A stretch of 64,000 nucleotides of DNA from Plantimonas leprariae (GTDB lineage: Bacteria; Pseudomonadota; Alphaproteobacteria; Rhizobiales; Rhizobiaceae). Location of the stretch: positions 124,001 to 188,000 of the forward strand of contig NZ_VZDO01000003.1 in the NCBI RefSeq assembly GCF_008802405.1, read 5' to 3'. This document shows positions 1-8,486 of the stretch, piece by piece. The notes below the pieces were generated by a model that saw only the letters and a program-made list of their open reading frames with translations, ran no database searches and was not told the origin of the DNA. Each line of letters begins with the position of its first letter. The stretch's first letter is position 1. A program made the position numbers and the translations under genes.

Positions 1-1735
<1,735 letters not shown>

Positions 1736-2284
1736 TCATTTCGCGGGCGCAGGCACCCGTTGGAACACGACGCGCGCTCCGGCCACCGGGATCCCGAACT
1801 TCGAGACGCGGACGCGGTTCAGCACCGTGCCGTCCGGCTGCGGCACCATCCGGTGCCGGAAGCCGAGGGCCAAGTCGCCGCCCGGCGCGTAGCCGCGATA
1901 GGCAAGTTCCAGCCCGCCCTCCGCCGTCGGCCGGCCCGTCACCGGCACGGGCGCGTGGAGCGCGCCGTTCCCGCCTTCGGTCTCCACCGTTCCCTGATAG
2001 CCGCCGTTGCCGTCCGGCACGAGCCGCCAGCGCTGCAGGCGCCGCCCTTCCGGGAAGCGAAAGCGCTCATCGAGAAGGAGCGCGCCACCCTCCCGCCGCC
2101 CCTCGAACTCCGCCGTGAAGTCCTCTGCGAAGACGAGCGCCGTCGTGACCGTGCCGCGGCTCGCCGCCCGCCCATCGAAGAAGGCGGCCGCATCGAACGG
2201 CGCGCCGGCAGCCTTCGGCGGATGCGACGCGCAAGCCGCAAGGACCGCGCCGAGCGCGGCCGCAAGGAGCGCCCTCACCGTCAC
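1736..2284 (-). CDS. DUF3833-like lipoprotein
   Basis: A 182-residue protein starting with GTG at 2284, overlapping the stop of the upstream acetyltransferase gene by GTGA. The N-terminus is a hydrophobic alanine/leucine stretch followed by a lipobox-like LAACASH, so export and lipidation are expected. The rest contains FFDGRAASRGTV and repeated F/W-rich beta-type segments (ERFRFPEGRRLQRWRL, YRGYAPGGDLALGFRHRM) that I associate with the DUF3833 family. Function unknown. An upstream in-frame ATG at 2416 would remove the signal peptide and is less likely. Confidence 0.7.
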   Translation of the reverse strand: MTVRALLAAALGAVLAACASHPPKAAGAPFDAAAFFDGRAASRGTVTTALVFAEDFTAEFEGRREGGALLLDERFRFPEGRRLQRWRLVPDGNGGYQGTVETEGGNGALHAPVPVTGRPTAEGGLELAYRGYAPGGDLALGFRHRMVPQPDGTVLNRVRVSKFGIPVAGARVVFQRVPAPAK

Positions 2285-2865
2285 GCTTCGGCTCCCTCGC
2301 GACCCCAGCTCCGCAGCGCCATCCAGGTCCGCCGCTCCAGCCCGAAATTCTCGCTGGAAACGCGGCCCGCCGCGCGCGATACGAAGGTGCCGGTGCCGCG
2401 GAACTGGAAGCCGCATTTCTCCAGGACGCGCCGCGAGCGGCCGTTCACCGCGCGGCAGCCGGCCAGAACGGAGGTGATGCCCTCCAGGCGGAAGGCGAGA
2501 TCCACAACCGCGTGCGCCGCTTCCGTCGCATAGCCTCGGCCCCAGAACGGGCGGCCGAGCCAGTAGCCGAGATCGGCGACGGCGGGCCGCGGCGTCGGCC
2601 GGAGGCCGCAGACGCCCATGAAGACCCCGTCCCCGCCGCGCGTCACCGCGAAGACGACGCCCGATCCGGCGACGCCGAGAAAGTCCTCGGCATCGGCGAG
2701 CATGTAGGGATGGGGCACGTGCGCCAGCATCTCGGCGACGCCGAAGTCGTTCGCGAGCGCGGCGATCGCCGGGGCATCATCGGCCCGCGGCGGCCGGAGG
2801 ACGAGCCGCGCCGTGCGGATCGGCTCCAGCGGTCCCGCCAGGAGCTTGCCCAGTTCGTGTTCCAT
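2281..2865 (-). CDS. GNAT acetyltransferase (RimJ/RimL type)
   Basis: A 194-residue N-acetyltransferase predicted to use acetyl-CoA on a protein N-terminus or small amine. It begins with the TARLVLRPPRADDAPAI pattern, has the acetyl-CoA loop GRPFWGRGYATEAAHAVV (a G-x-G-x-A variant) and the C-terminal NGRSRRVLEKCGFQ helix typical of RimJ/RimL. It sits between the rplU-rpmA genes and obg, where a GNAT gene is frequent in Rhizobiales. The substrate cannot be told from sequence. Confidence 0.88.
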   Translation of the reverse strand: MEHELGKLLAGPLEPIRTARLVLRPPRADDAPAIAALANDFGVAEMLAHVPHPYMLADAEDFLGVAGSGVVFAVTRGGDGVFMGVCGLRPTPRPAVADLGYWLGRPFWGRGYATEAAHAVVDLAFRLEGITSVLAGCRAVNGRSRRVLEKCGFQFRGTGTFVSRAAGRVSSENFGLERRTWMALRSWGREGAEA

Positions 2866-2892
2866 GGCCGCCCGGCCTTTCGGACAAAGAGA

Positions 2893-2926
2893 GAAGGGGA
2901 GAGGGTTGGCGGCCCGTCTCCCCTTC
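2893..2926 (-). terminator. Hairpin downstream of rpmA
   Basis: A perfect 10-bp stem (GAAGGGGAGA at 2893-2902 pairing with TCTCCCCTTC at 2917-2926) with a 14-nt loop lies between rpmA and the acetyltransferase gene. On the minus strand it is followed by TCTCTTTGTCC, a weak pyrimidine tract. It probably attenuates or ends rplU-rpmA transcription. Confidence 0.55.
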
Positions 2927-3007
2927 GCTTCCCTTCCGAGGCGGTGACCCGCTTCTCGTCTCAGGCGCCGGGTCGTCGGGACACCGGCGCTGAGCGAGCT
3001 CCGGCTG

Positions 3008-3277
3008 TCACTCGGCGGCGATCGCCGCCTTCGGCGTGATCGAAATATAGGTTCGCGACGCCTTTTCGCGGAACGTGACGGTGCCCTCGGCGGTCGCGAA
3101 GAGGGTGTGGTCCTTGCCGATGCCGACGCCGACGCCCGGATGCCAGCGCGTGCCGCGCTGGCGCACCAGGATGTTGCCGGGAACGACGCTCTCGCCGCCG
3201 AACTTCTTCACGCCGAGGCGCTTCGATTCCGAGTCGCGGCCGTTGCGGGACGAGCCGCCTGCCTTCTTGTGTGCCAT
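3008..3277 (-). CDS. rpmA: 50S ribosomal protein L27
   Basis: Structural protein of the large subunit near the peptidyl-transferase centre. The 89-residue translation starts [22 protein letters not shown] and contains [15 protein letters not shown], diagnostic of L27. It lies 116 bp after rplU on the same strand, the usual L21-L27 pair. Confidence 0.98.
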   Translation of the reverse strand: MAHKKAGGSSRNGRDSESKRLGVKKFGGESVVPGNILVRQRGTRWHPGVGVGIGKDHTLFATAEGTVTFREKASRTYISITPKAAIAAE

Positions 3278-3393
3278 CTCGCTTCTCCTTCGAACCTGGA
3301 ACGCCGGTTCGGCGCTGCGCGGGTTCGTTCAAATCCTGGTTTGCCTGCTGCCCGAAGATCGGCTCTCCGGGCGGTTTCGCCAAGTGGCGAAGC

Positions 3394-3924
3394 TTATTCC
3401 TTCGCGGCCTTCTCAGCCTTCGGCTTGCGGGCCGCCTTCGGCTTCGCCGGGGCGTCGGCGGTCTCGGCCGCAGTGGTCGGCTCGCTGGTGGCGCCGGCGA
3501 CGGGAGCTTCCGCGGTTTCCGCGACGCTCGGCTCGGCGGTCTCGGCCTTGGCGGCGCGGGAGGCGCGCTTCGGCTTTTCCTCGGCCGTGGCGGGATCAGC
3601 GGCCGCTTCGGATGGCTGCCGGCCATCGGTCAGGATTTCACCGATGCGGATCAGGGTCAGGTCCTGGCGGTGGCCGCGCGTGCGCTTGGAATTCTGGCGG
3701 CGGCGCTTCTTGAACGAGATGACCTTCGGGCCGCGGGTCTGCTCGACGATCTCGGCGACGACGCTGGCGCCCGAGACGAACGGCGCGCCGACGGTGGCGT
3801 CGACCATCAGCACCTCGGCGAAGGTGACGCGGTCGCCCGCGGCGCCGGGCAGGCGCTCCACCGTGAATTCGTCGTTGGCGGCGACGCGGTATTGCTTGCC
3901 GCCGGTCTTGATCACTGCGAACAT
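3394..3924 (-). CDS. rplU: 50S ribosomal protein L21 with long C-terminal tail
   Basis: A large-subunit protein that binds 23S rRNA. The first 103 residues are a complete L21 ([28 protein letters not shown]). They are followed by about 70 residues rich in Ala, Lys, Glu and Pro, an extension seen in many alphaproteobacterial L21 proteins and probably disordered. The ATG at 3924 is chosen because it begins exactly at the conserved L21 N-terminus; the reading frame stays open further upstream without family similarity. Confidence 0.96.
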   Translation of the reverse strand: MFAVIKTGGKQYRVAANDEFTVERLPGAAGDRVTFAEVLMVDATVGAPFVSGASVVAEIVEQTRGPKVISFKKRRRQNSKRTRGHRQDLTLIRIGEILTDGRQPSEAAADPATAEEKPKRASRAAKAETAEPSVAETAEAPVAGATSEPTTAAETADAPAKPKAARKPKAEKAAKE

Positions 3925-4362
3925 CGGTTCGGTCCTTCGCGCGACGCGCTCTCGCAGCTGGACGGCCGCGGACGGTCTTCTTATGGTTCTTGGGTTCGCC
4001 GACGCATGACATCGGCGCGACCGGACGCCGCGAGCGCCCGAGCCTCCCGGTGCGATAGCGCAGGCGTGCCGAAAGGTCAACGCGGCCGGCCTTCGTCCCG
4101 AACCGGCGGCCGATCAAGGAGCGGTTCGAGGCGATGCGCGGCGGCAACGCCGAGAACCAAGTCGCGGCGGTGCCATCCGACTCCGACACCAAACCCCGCT
4201 CCCGCTTCGCGTATCAGGTGTTTCGTCACCGCATGTCCTGGCGAGGCGTTCGGGCGAAGAGTTCCGGCTCGGCGTTGCCGATCAACCGGATGGCTTCGAG
4301 ATCGATTTCCTATGGAGGAAGCATCTGGACATCGCGATTGGTTTCGACCATACGTCCGCCTT
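3925..4362. other. Intergenic region between rplU and tRNA-Ser
   Basis: This 438-bp stretch must hold the rplU promoter and leader (minus strand) and the tRNA promoter (plus strand). I see no convincing gene, repeat or riboswitch in it. Confidence 0.5.
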
Positions 4363-4452
4363 GGAAAGGTGGCGGAGTGGTCGATCGCACCGCACTCGAA
4401 ATGCGGCATACGGGCAACCGTATCGGGGGTTCGAATCCCCCCCTTTCCGCCA
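4363..4452 (+). tRNA. tRNA-Ser, anticodon CGA
   Basis: The acceptor GGAAAGG (4363-4369) pairs with CCTTTCC (4442-4448), followed by G and an encoded CCA (4450-4452). The anticodon arm is CCGCA-CTCGAAA-TGCGG, giving anticodon CGA (serine UCG codons). The long variable arm ATACGGGCAACCGTATC is a class II feature, and the T arm GGGGG-TTCGAAT-CCCCC is intact. The 3' end doubles as the attachment site of the island. Confidence 0.97.
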
Positions 4453-4453
4453 C
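4433..4453. repeat. attL (tRNA-Ser 3' end)
   Basis: The 21 bases GAATC-CCCCCC-TTTCCGCCAC at the end of the tRNA recur at 33640-33660 with a single C-to-T change. Use of the T-arm and acceptor end as target is classic for tyrosine recombinases. Confidence 0.82.
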
Positions 4454-4642
4454 CCTATTCATCTAAGTTTCTGTTTTGTCTATATTTTTGGGGTTGCGTT
4501 CAAGATCCAGCCCTCATTTCAACCCACATCGTTAGGCGGTTTGTAGCAATCGCTGTGGGACTTTGCCGGATGTATGCCGCGATGTTCGGGCCGTGATAGT
4601 ACTAGTCCATGGTATCGAGGTTCGTAGCTGGGCCGAGCGTTT

Positions 4643-5032
4643 CTGTGGAGCGATCTCGCTGCGTTGAAGACGCTGTTCGGATCGGCGGCGATTAACCGCA
4701 AGCTGCCGGTGAACCTAGCGGCTCGGCTGACGATCAAGGCTGACAAGCGGCAGCGTCTGCAGGAGAAGGGCTTTGTTGAGGCTGAAGTGCACGCCATCCT
4801 TTCGGCCGCCCTACACTACTTCCCGCACCGTGAAAGGACGCGCACGACGGCAGCGAAGTGATGGGTGCCATGGCTCTGCGCCGTCAGCGGCACGCGCGTT
4901 GGTGAGATGACGCAGCTACGCCGGCAGGACCTGCGACGCGAGAGTGAACTATGGGTGCTTCGCATCACGCTCAAGGCCGGGACCGTGACGACGAACGAAG
5001 CACGCGATATCGCCCTGCATCCGCAACGGGTC
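4643..5032 (+). pseudogene. Phage-type tyrosine integrase, internal fragment with a nonsense codon
   Basis: The translation matches the middle of a rhizobial phage integrase: LWSDLAALKTLFGSAAINRKL, then AARLTIKADKRQRLQEKGF, and after the break WVPWLCAVSGTRVGEMTQLRR, AGTVTTNEARDIALHP. The TGxRxxE-like box with the first catalytic Arg (SGTRVGE) is present. An in-frame TGA at 4859-4861 interrupts it exactly where family members usually have Arg before WVPW, consistent with a CGA-to-TGA mutation. The N-terminal arm-binding domain and the C-terminal HxxR...Tyr part are missing. It lies 190 bp from tRNA-Ser, as expected for the island's own integrase. Confidence 0.85.
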
Positions 5033-5221
5033 TTGATAAGCTTCAATCAATTGACGCCGCGGGATAGCAGGGGCGGAGGAATATATCAGTTCTCCGCATG
5101 AGTACGACGAAATCGCGCACCAGCCCTGAGAAGCATTCACGAAACGATAGGGCCTTGACGCACCTCAAAGCGTCAAGCAGTTTGACTGACCGAAATCTGC
5201 ATTGTTCAACGTGAACGAAAG

Positions 5222-6034
5222 ATGCCCGACTCGTTCGAGAGACTCTTCGAAATAGACGAATTGATATCTCAAAAACAATGGACTCACAGACGGAATAACG
5301 TTGGTCAGAATGTCCGAGAAGTTGCTTTAGAGCTCGCAGCAAAGATTGATAATGACGATCAGTATGAACTTATTAAACATCTTTTGGGAGAGTATTTCCT
5401 ATGCACAGATTACGACGAGCATTGCTGGTCAATGTCGCAGCGTATCGAACATGAGTTTTCTGGCAGAAAAGTCGTAATCATTCCCGTTTCCGACGAGAGT
5501 CAGAAAATCAAAAGTGGCCACTCAGTAGCGTACGATTTAACGAGATTCATAGACTCGAACAAATTCGAGACATTTCAAATACGCGAGTCTATCGTCGGAC
5601 TCCAACAAGGGATCAAAGAATATTCGATAATAGCTGTTGATGACTTCATCGGTAGTGGTACGCAATTCAGAAGTTTTTCTAAGAAAACAGTCCGGGAAAA
5701 TGGGGTTAAGGTAGACCATTTACATCTATATGCAATTGTAATGATGCAAAGAGCTGTATCGCGTGTGCAAGACTTTTGTGGATCTTATTTCTCAATGTTT
5801 AAGTTCCAACGCTCGCTTTCTGACGATCCAATTTTATCGGGACGTATAAACAAGTTAGAAACTTACAAGCTCCTTGAGAGTAGGTTGGGTGTGGGGAAAA
5901 ATTACAAGAGAGGATATCTAAAGTCAGAGTCATTGGTGACCCTAAAAAAAACACCGAACAACACACTGCCGGTATTTTGGCAAAAAAAGGCGTCCGACGG
6001 TACGGATTGGCCGGCGATATTCCCAAGGCGCTAA
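5222..6034 (+). CDS. Phosphoribosyltransferase-like protein of a retron operon
   Basis: This 270-residue protein contains YSIIAVDDFIGSGTQFR, which resembles the PRPP-binding loop of type I phosphoribosyltransferases (hydrophobic strand, DD, then a GSGT turn) near residues 137-153. There is no signal peptide or membrane segment. It is the first gene of an AT-rich set followed after 1 bp by a small winged-helix-like gene and then by a folded RNA and a reverse transcriptase. From memory, PRTase-like plus winged-helix accessory genes define one published retron class (type III). By analogy it would be the toxic effector held in check by the RT-msDNA complex. The exact reaction is unknown. Confidence 0.7.
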   Translation: MPDSFERLFEIDELISQKQWTHRRNNVGQNVREVALELAAKIDNDDQYELIKHLLGEYFLCTDYDEHCWSMSQRIEHEFSGRKVVIIPVSDESQKIKSGHSVAYDLTRFIDSNKFETFQIRESIVGLQQGIKEYSIIAVDDFIGSGTQFRSFSKKTVRENGVKVDHLHLYAIVMMQRAVSRVQDFCGSYFSMFKFQRSLSDDPILSGRINKLETYKLLESRLGVGKNYKRGYLKSESLVTLKKTPNNTLPVFWQKKASDGTDWPAIFPRR

Positions 6035-6035
6035 C

Positions 6036-6350
6036 ATGAATCCATATTTGGGCAAGTTGATAATCTCAGCTATAGCGAGGAAAGGCAGCGTTTCAGACGT
6101 CGAACGCTATGGCTTCACTGCTGTTCAAATATCATCAGCGATACAACATTTGCTGCTTAATGGCGCACTAGTCAGACAGGGATCTAAGTTCGTGCTTGCT
6201 CCCGGAAACCTACCAGCCGAAACCCGAAAAAGGCACCCGGTTAAACTTGAGCCGTTAGACGAGTTTGCGATTGAAAAAATGTCTAAGACGGATCAGTATG
6301 TGATCGGACATCGAACGTTCGCTCAAATTCGAGCAAAGGTTAGACCCTAG
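6036..6350 (+). CDS. Small winged-helix-like retron accessory protein
   Basis: A 104-residue protein whose ATG comes 1 bp after the stop of the phosphoribosyltransferase-like gene. The N-terminal part (IISAIARKGSVSDVERYGF, then AVQISSAIQHLLLNGALVRQG and KFVLA) reads like a winged helix: helix-turn-helix followed by a basic beta wing. It probably binds DNA or the msDNA. The C-terminal 40 residues are basic and unfamiliar. Its 3' end overlaps the proposed start of the retron RNA. Confidence 0.6.
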   Translation: MNPYLGKLIISAIARKGSVSDVERYGFTAVQISSAIQHLLLNGALVRQGSKFVLAPGNLPAETRKRHPVKLEPLDEFAIEKMSKTDQYVIGHRTFAQIRAKVRP

Positions 6351-6490
6351 CGACTGACGTCGCAGGATGAGCGAGTCGTTCATCTGGCGTGAACATGACT
6401 TTAGGCCCTTGATTGGAACGAGTTCTCCACGGAGTGTCAAACGTCATTCCAATCAAAGCGCCTAAAGGCGCTTATACCTTACGGTATATG
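6343..6490 (+). ncRNA. Candidate retron msr-msd RNA
   Basis: The region between the winged-helix gene and the reverse transcriptase is densely structured on the coding strand. Two small hairpins come first (GCGAC-TGAC-GTCGC at 6350-6363 and GTTCA...TGAAC at 6378-6394). A long stem follows: 6399-6406 pairs with 6460-6467 (8 bp) and 6409-6418 with 6447-6456 (10 bp, TTGATTGGAA/TTCCAATCAA), enclosing a 28-nt loop. A last hairpin TATACC-TTAC-GGTATA lies at 6473-6488. Small msr hairpins followed by one long msd stem is the typical retron layout. A possible a1/a2 pairing (GGTTA 6338-6342 with TAACC 6501-6505) is weak, so the ends are approximate. Confidence 0.65.
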
Positions 6491-6515
6491 GCTTCTTTGG
6501 TAACCGGAATGCTCG

Positions 6516-7547
6516 ATGTCCACCTTCGCATTCGATAAAGACCTACAGCAACTCGATTTATTTGATAGCTTCAAGAATGAAAATCGAGAGGTCATTGTTG
6601 CAGAGTATTCTAGGATAATCCTAGAAAACGGCGCTGCGGTTATTTTTGACACCGAGCACCTTTCACGTCTTCTGGGCTTTTCACAGGAATTGTTATTCTC
6701 AATATCTGCCGCTTCAAATAAATACTATAGAGAATATACGGTTCTCAAACGATCTGGTGGGCGGCGTGTAATTAATGAGCCCCTGCCGACGTTAAAAATG
6801 ATTCAACGGTTCATCTTAGCTGAATTGCTTGACGGCGTTCGTTTGCACAAGGCTGCCAGAGGATACCGAAAGAATCACACACTTCGCGGTGGAGCAATAA
6901 TACACCGTGGCCGTCCGTATATGTTAACACTTGATGTCCAGGATTTTTTTCCGAGTATCAATCAGTATCAAGTTTTTCAAGCGCTTTTAAAGCTAGGGTA
7001 TACGAAGCAGATTTCGCGATTAATCACGGGCCTATGCACGTTGCATGATGGCTTGCCGCAAGGCGCACCTACTAGTCCTCTTCTTTCGAATCTAGTTCTT
7101 TATCAAGCCGATAAGGCCATATTCGATCATTGCGTCGTTCGAGGTCTTTTCTACACCCGATATGCAGACGATATGACCTTTTCCTCGAAAGAAGATAACG
7201 TCGTAGAGATAATCCCGGTTGTGAGGACGCAGCTGTCAAATGTCGGCTTGAGAATTAATCCGCGGAAAACGAACGTATCCCGACGCGGCTCCCGCAAATA
7301 TGTAAATGGTATTGTCGTAAATGTAAAACCAAACATCTTAAAAACAGAACGCCGGTCTTTGCGTCAAGAAATGTTTTATATTAAGAAATACGGCATCGAG
7401 GGCCATATACGATGGAGTAAGGTCGAGGCCCCGTATTATGTTGATAAGCTCATCGGCCGGCTAACATTTGCGTTATTTGTTACGAAGGATAAGAGGTACT
7501 CTCAGGAGATAAGATACCTCAGCGCACTAAAAAAGGCCATGCAGTAG
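6516..7547 (+). CDS. Retron-type reverse transcriptase
   Basis: A 343-residue RT expected to copy part of the adjacent RNA into branched msDNA. Motifs appear in order: RRVINEPLPTLKMIQR (RT1), LTLDVQDFFPSIN (catalytic Asp, RT3), GLPQGAPTSPLLSNL (RT4), the catalytic YADDMTFS (RT5), LRINPRKTNV (RT6) and a C-terminal KYVNGIVVN. The last corresponds to the retron VTG signature but has Asn instead of Thr. Size and domain content fit a stand-alone retron RT with no maturase or endonuclease. It is the last gene of the PRTase-wHTH-RNA-RT unit. Confidence 0.9.
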   Translation: MSTFAFDKDLQQLDLFDSFKNENREVIVAEYSRIILENGAAVIFDTEHLSRLLGFSQELLFSISAASNKYYREYTVLKRSGGRRVINEPLPTLKMIQRFILAELLDGVRLHKAARGYRKNHTLRGGAIIHRGRPYMLTLDVQDFFPSINQYQVFQALLKLGYTKQISRLITGLCTLHDGLPQGAPTSPLLSNLVLYQADKAIFDHCVVRGLFYTRYADDMTFSSKEDNVVEIIPVVRTQLSNVGLRINPRKTNVSRRGSRKYVNGIVVNVKPNILKTERRSLRQEMFYIKKYGIEGHIRWSKVEAPYYVDKLIGRLTFALFVTKDKRYSQEIRYLSALKKAMQ

Positions 7548-7709
7548 AGGGCTCTCGTTTCAAGCGTGCGCTGTACCTCTGCGGTGATGTAACATTGGGG
7601 TACACCCTGCCGAGCCGTTCGGTTCAAGCCTCATTGCGCGTCACATCTGGGTTGACCGGCCTATTCGGCGTTACGCTACTCACCTCGGGCCTAAACCCGG
7701 AGGTGACAC

Positions 7710-8255
7710 ATGGCCCGCATCGGCTACGCCCGCGTCAGCACCATTGATCAGGATTTCGACGGGCAGCTCGCCCGACTAAAAACCGAGGGCTGCGCAATCA
7801 TTCGATCAGAGAAGGTGTCTGGTGGCTCGCGAGATGGCCGGACCGAATTGGCTACGGTCATGGAGTTCTTGCGACCGGGCGACGAACTCGTCGTGACACG
7901 CCTCGACCGCCTTGGGCGCGACACGCGTGACGTTCTTAACCTCATCCACGAGGCGGAACAACGTGGTGCGTCGGTCACCGTGCTCGATCCCCATGTTTCA
8001 ACCCGAGGGGAGCTGGGGCACGTCGTAATCACTGTGCTCGGCATGGTAGCCACCATGGAGCGCCGCTTCATTCGAGCGCGCCAGCGCGAGGGCATTGAAC
8101 GCGCGAAGGCGGCCGGCGTTTATAAAGGCGGCAAGCGAAAGCTTGATTATGAGCGTGTCAAAGCGATGCGCGATGGCGGTCTAGGGCCAACCGAGATCGC
8201 GCAGTCGCTTAAGTGCTCCCGCATACATATCTACCGGATCCTTCAAAAAGTTTAG
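7710..8255 (+). CDS. Serine recombinase (resolvase/invertase family)
   Basis: A 181-residue small serine recombinase. The catalytic domain starts ARIGYARVSTIDQD with the nucleophile Ser in RVST, continues with RLDRLGRDTRDVL, and reaches the dimerisation E-helix region TMERRFIRARQREGI. A C-terminal helix-turn-helix is formed by LGPTEIAQSLKCSRIHIYRIL. A strong GGAGGTGA ribosome site precedes the ATG. The stop codon lies inside the outer inverted repeat of the palindromic element that follows. The preceding 160 bp could hold its resolution site, but I could not identify subsites. Confidence 0.9.
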   Translation: MARIGYARVSTIDQDFDGQLARLKTEGCAIIRSEKVSGGSRDGRTELATVMEFLRPGDELVVTRLDRLGRDTRDVLNLIHEAEQRGASVTVLDPHVSTRGELGHVVITVLGMVATMERRFIRARQREGIERAKAAGVYKGGKRKLDYERVKAMRDGGLGPTEIAQSLKCSRIHIYRILQKV

Positions 8256-8444
8256 AGCGGTTTCCGACCGGGTTGGATCGTCGGCGCGGAAGGGGTTTCG
8301 GTTCGGGGCAAGGCGCGAGGAAGGAGCGATGCCATCGCATCATGACCGACGAGGGTCGCCGCCGCCTAAGCCGAAAGCGCCTTGCCGCGAAGCCGGCCCC
8401 CCGAAGGGCGATGACGACGGATCAACCCGGCCGGAAACCGCTCT
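8254..8444. mobile_element. MITE-like palindromic element (191 bp)
   Basis: The ends are long inverted repeats: AGAGCGGTTTCCGACCGGGT at the left matches the complement of the right end at 8416-8444 with one mismatch over the first 22 bases. Inside is a second perfect 10-bp inverted repeat (GGCAAGGCGC 8307-8316 with GCGCCTTGCC 8377-8386). The whole segment can fold into a nested hairpin, contains no convincing gene and is much more GC-rich than its surroundings. I see no clear target duplication. Confidence 0.65.
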
Positions 8445-8486
8445 CGATTCTACGATGCGCGAACTCAAATTGCTCCCGACGACTCT

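Noticed and set aside
7560-7705. A possible resolution site upstream of the serine resolvase
   Set aside because: Some imperfect dyads (for example TGTAACATTGGGGTACA) occur but no set of three subsites can be recognised.
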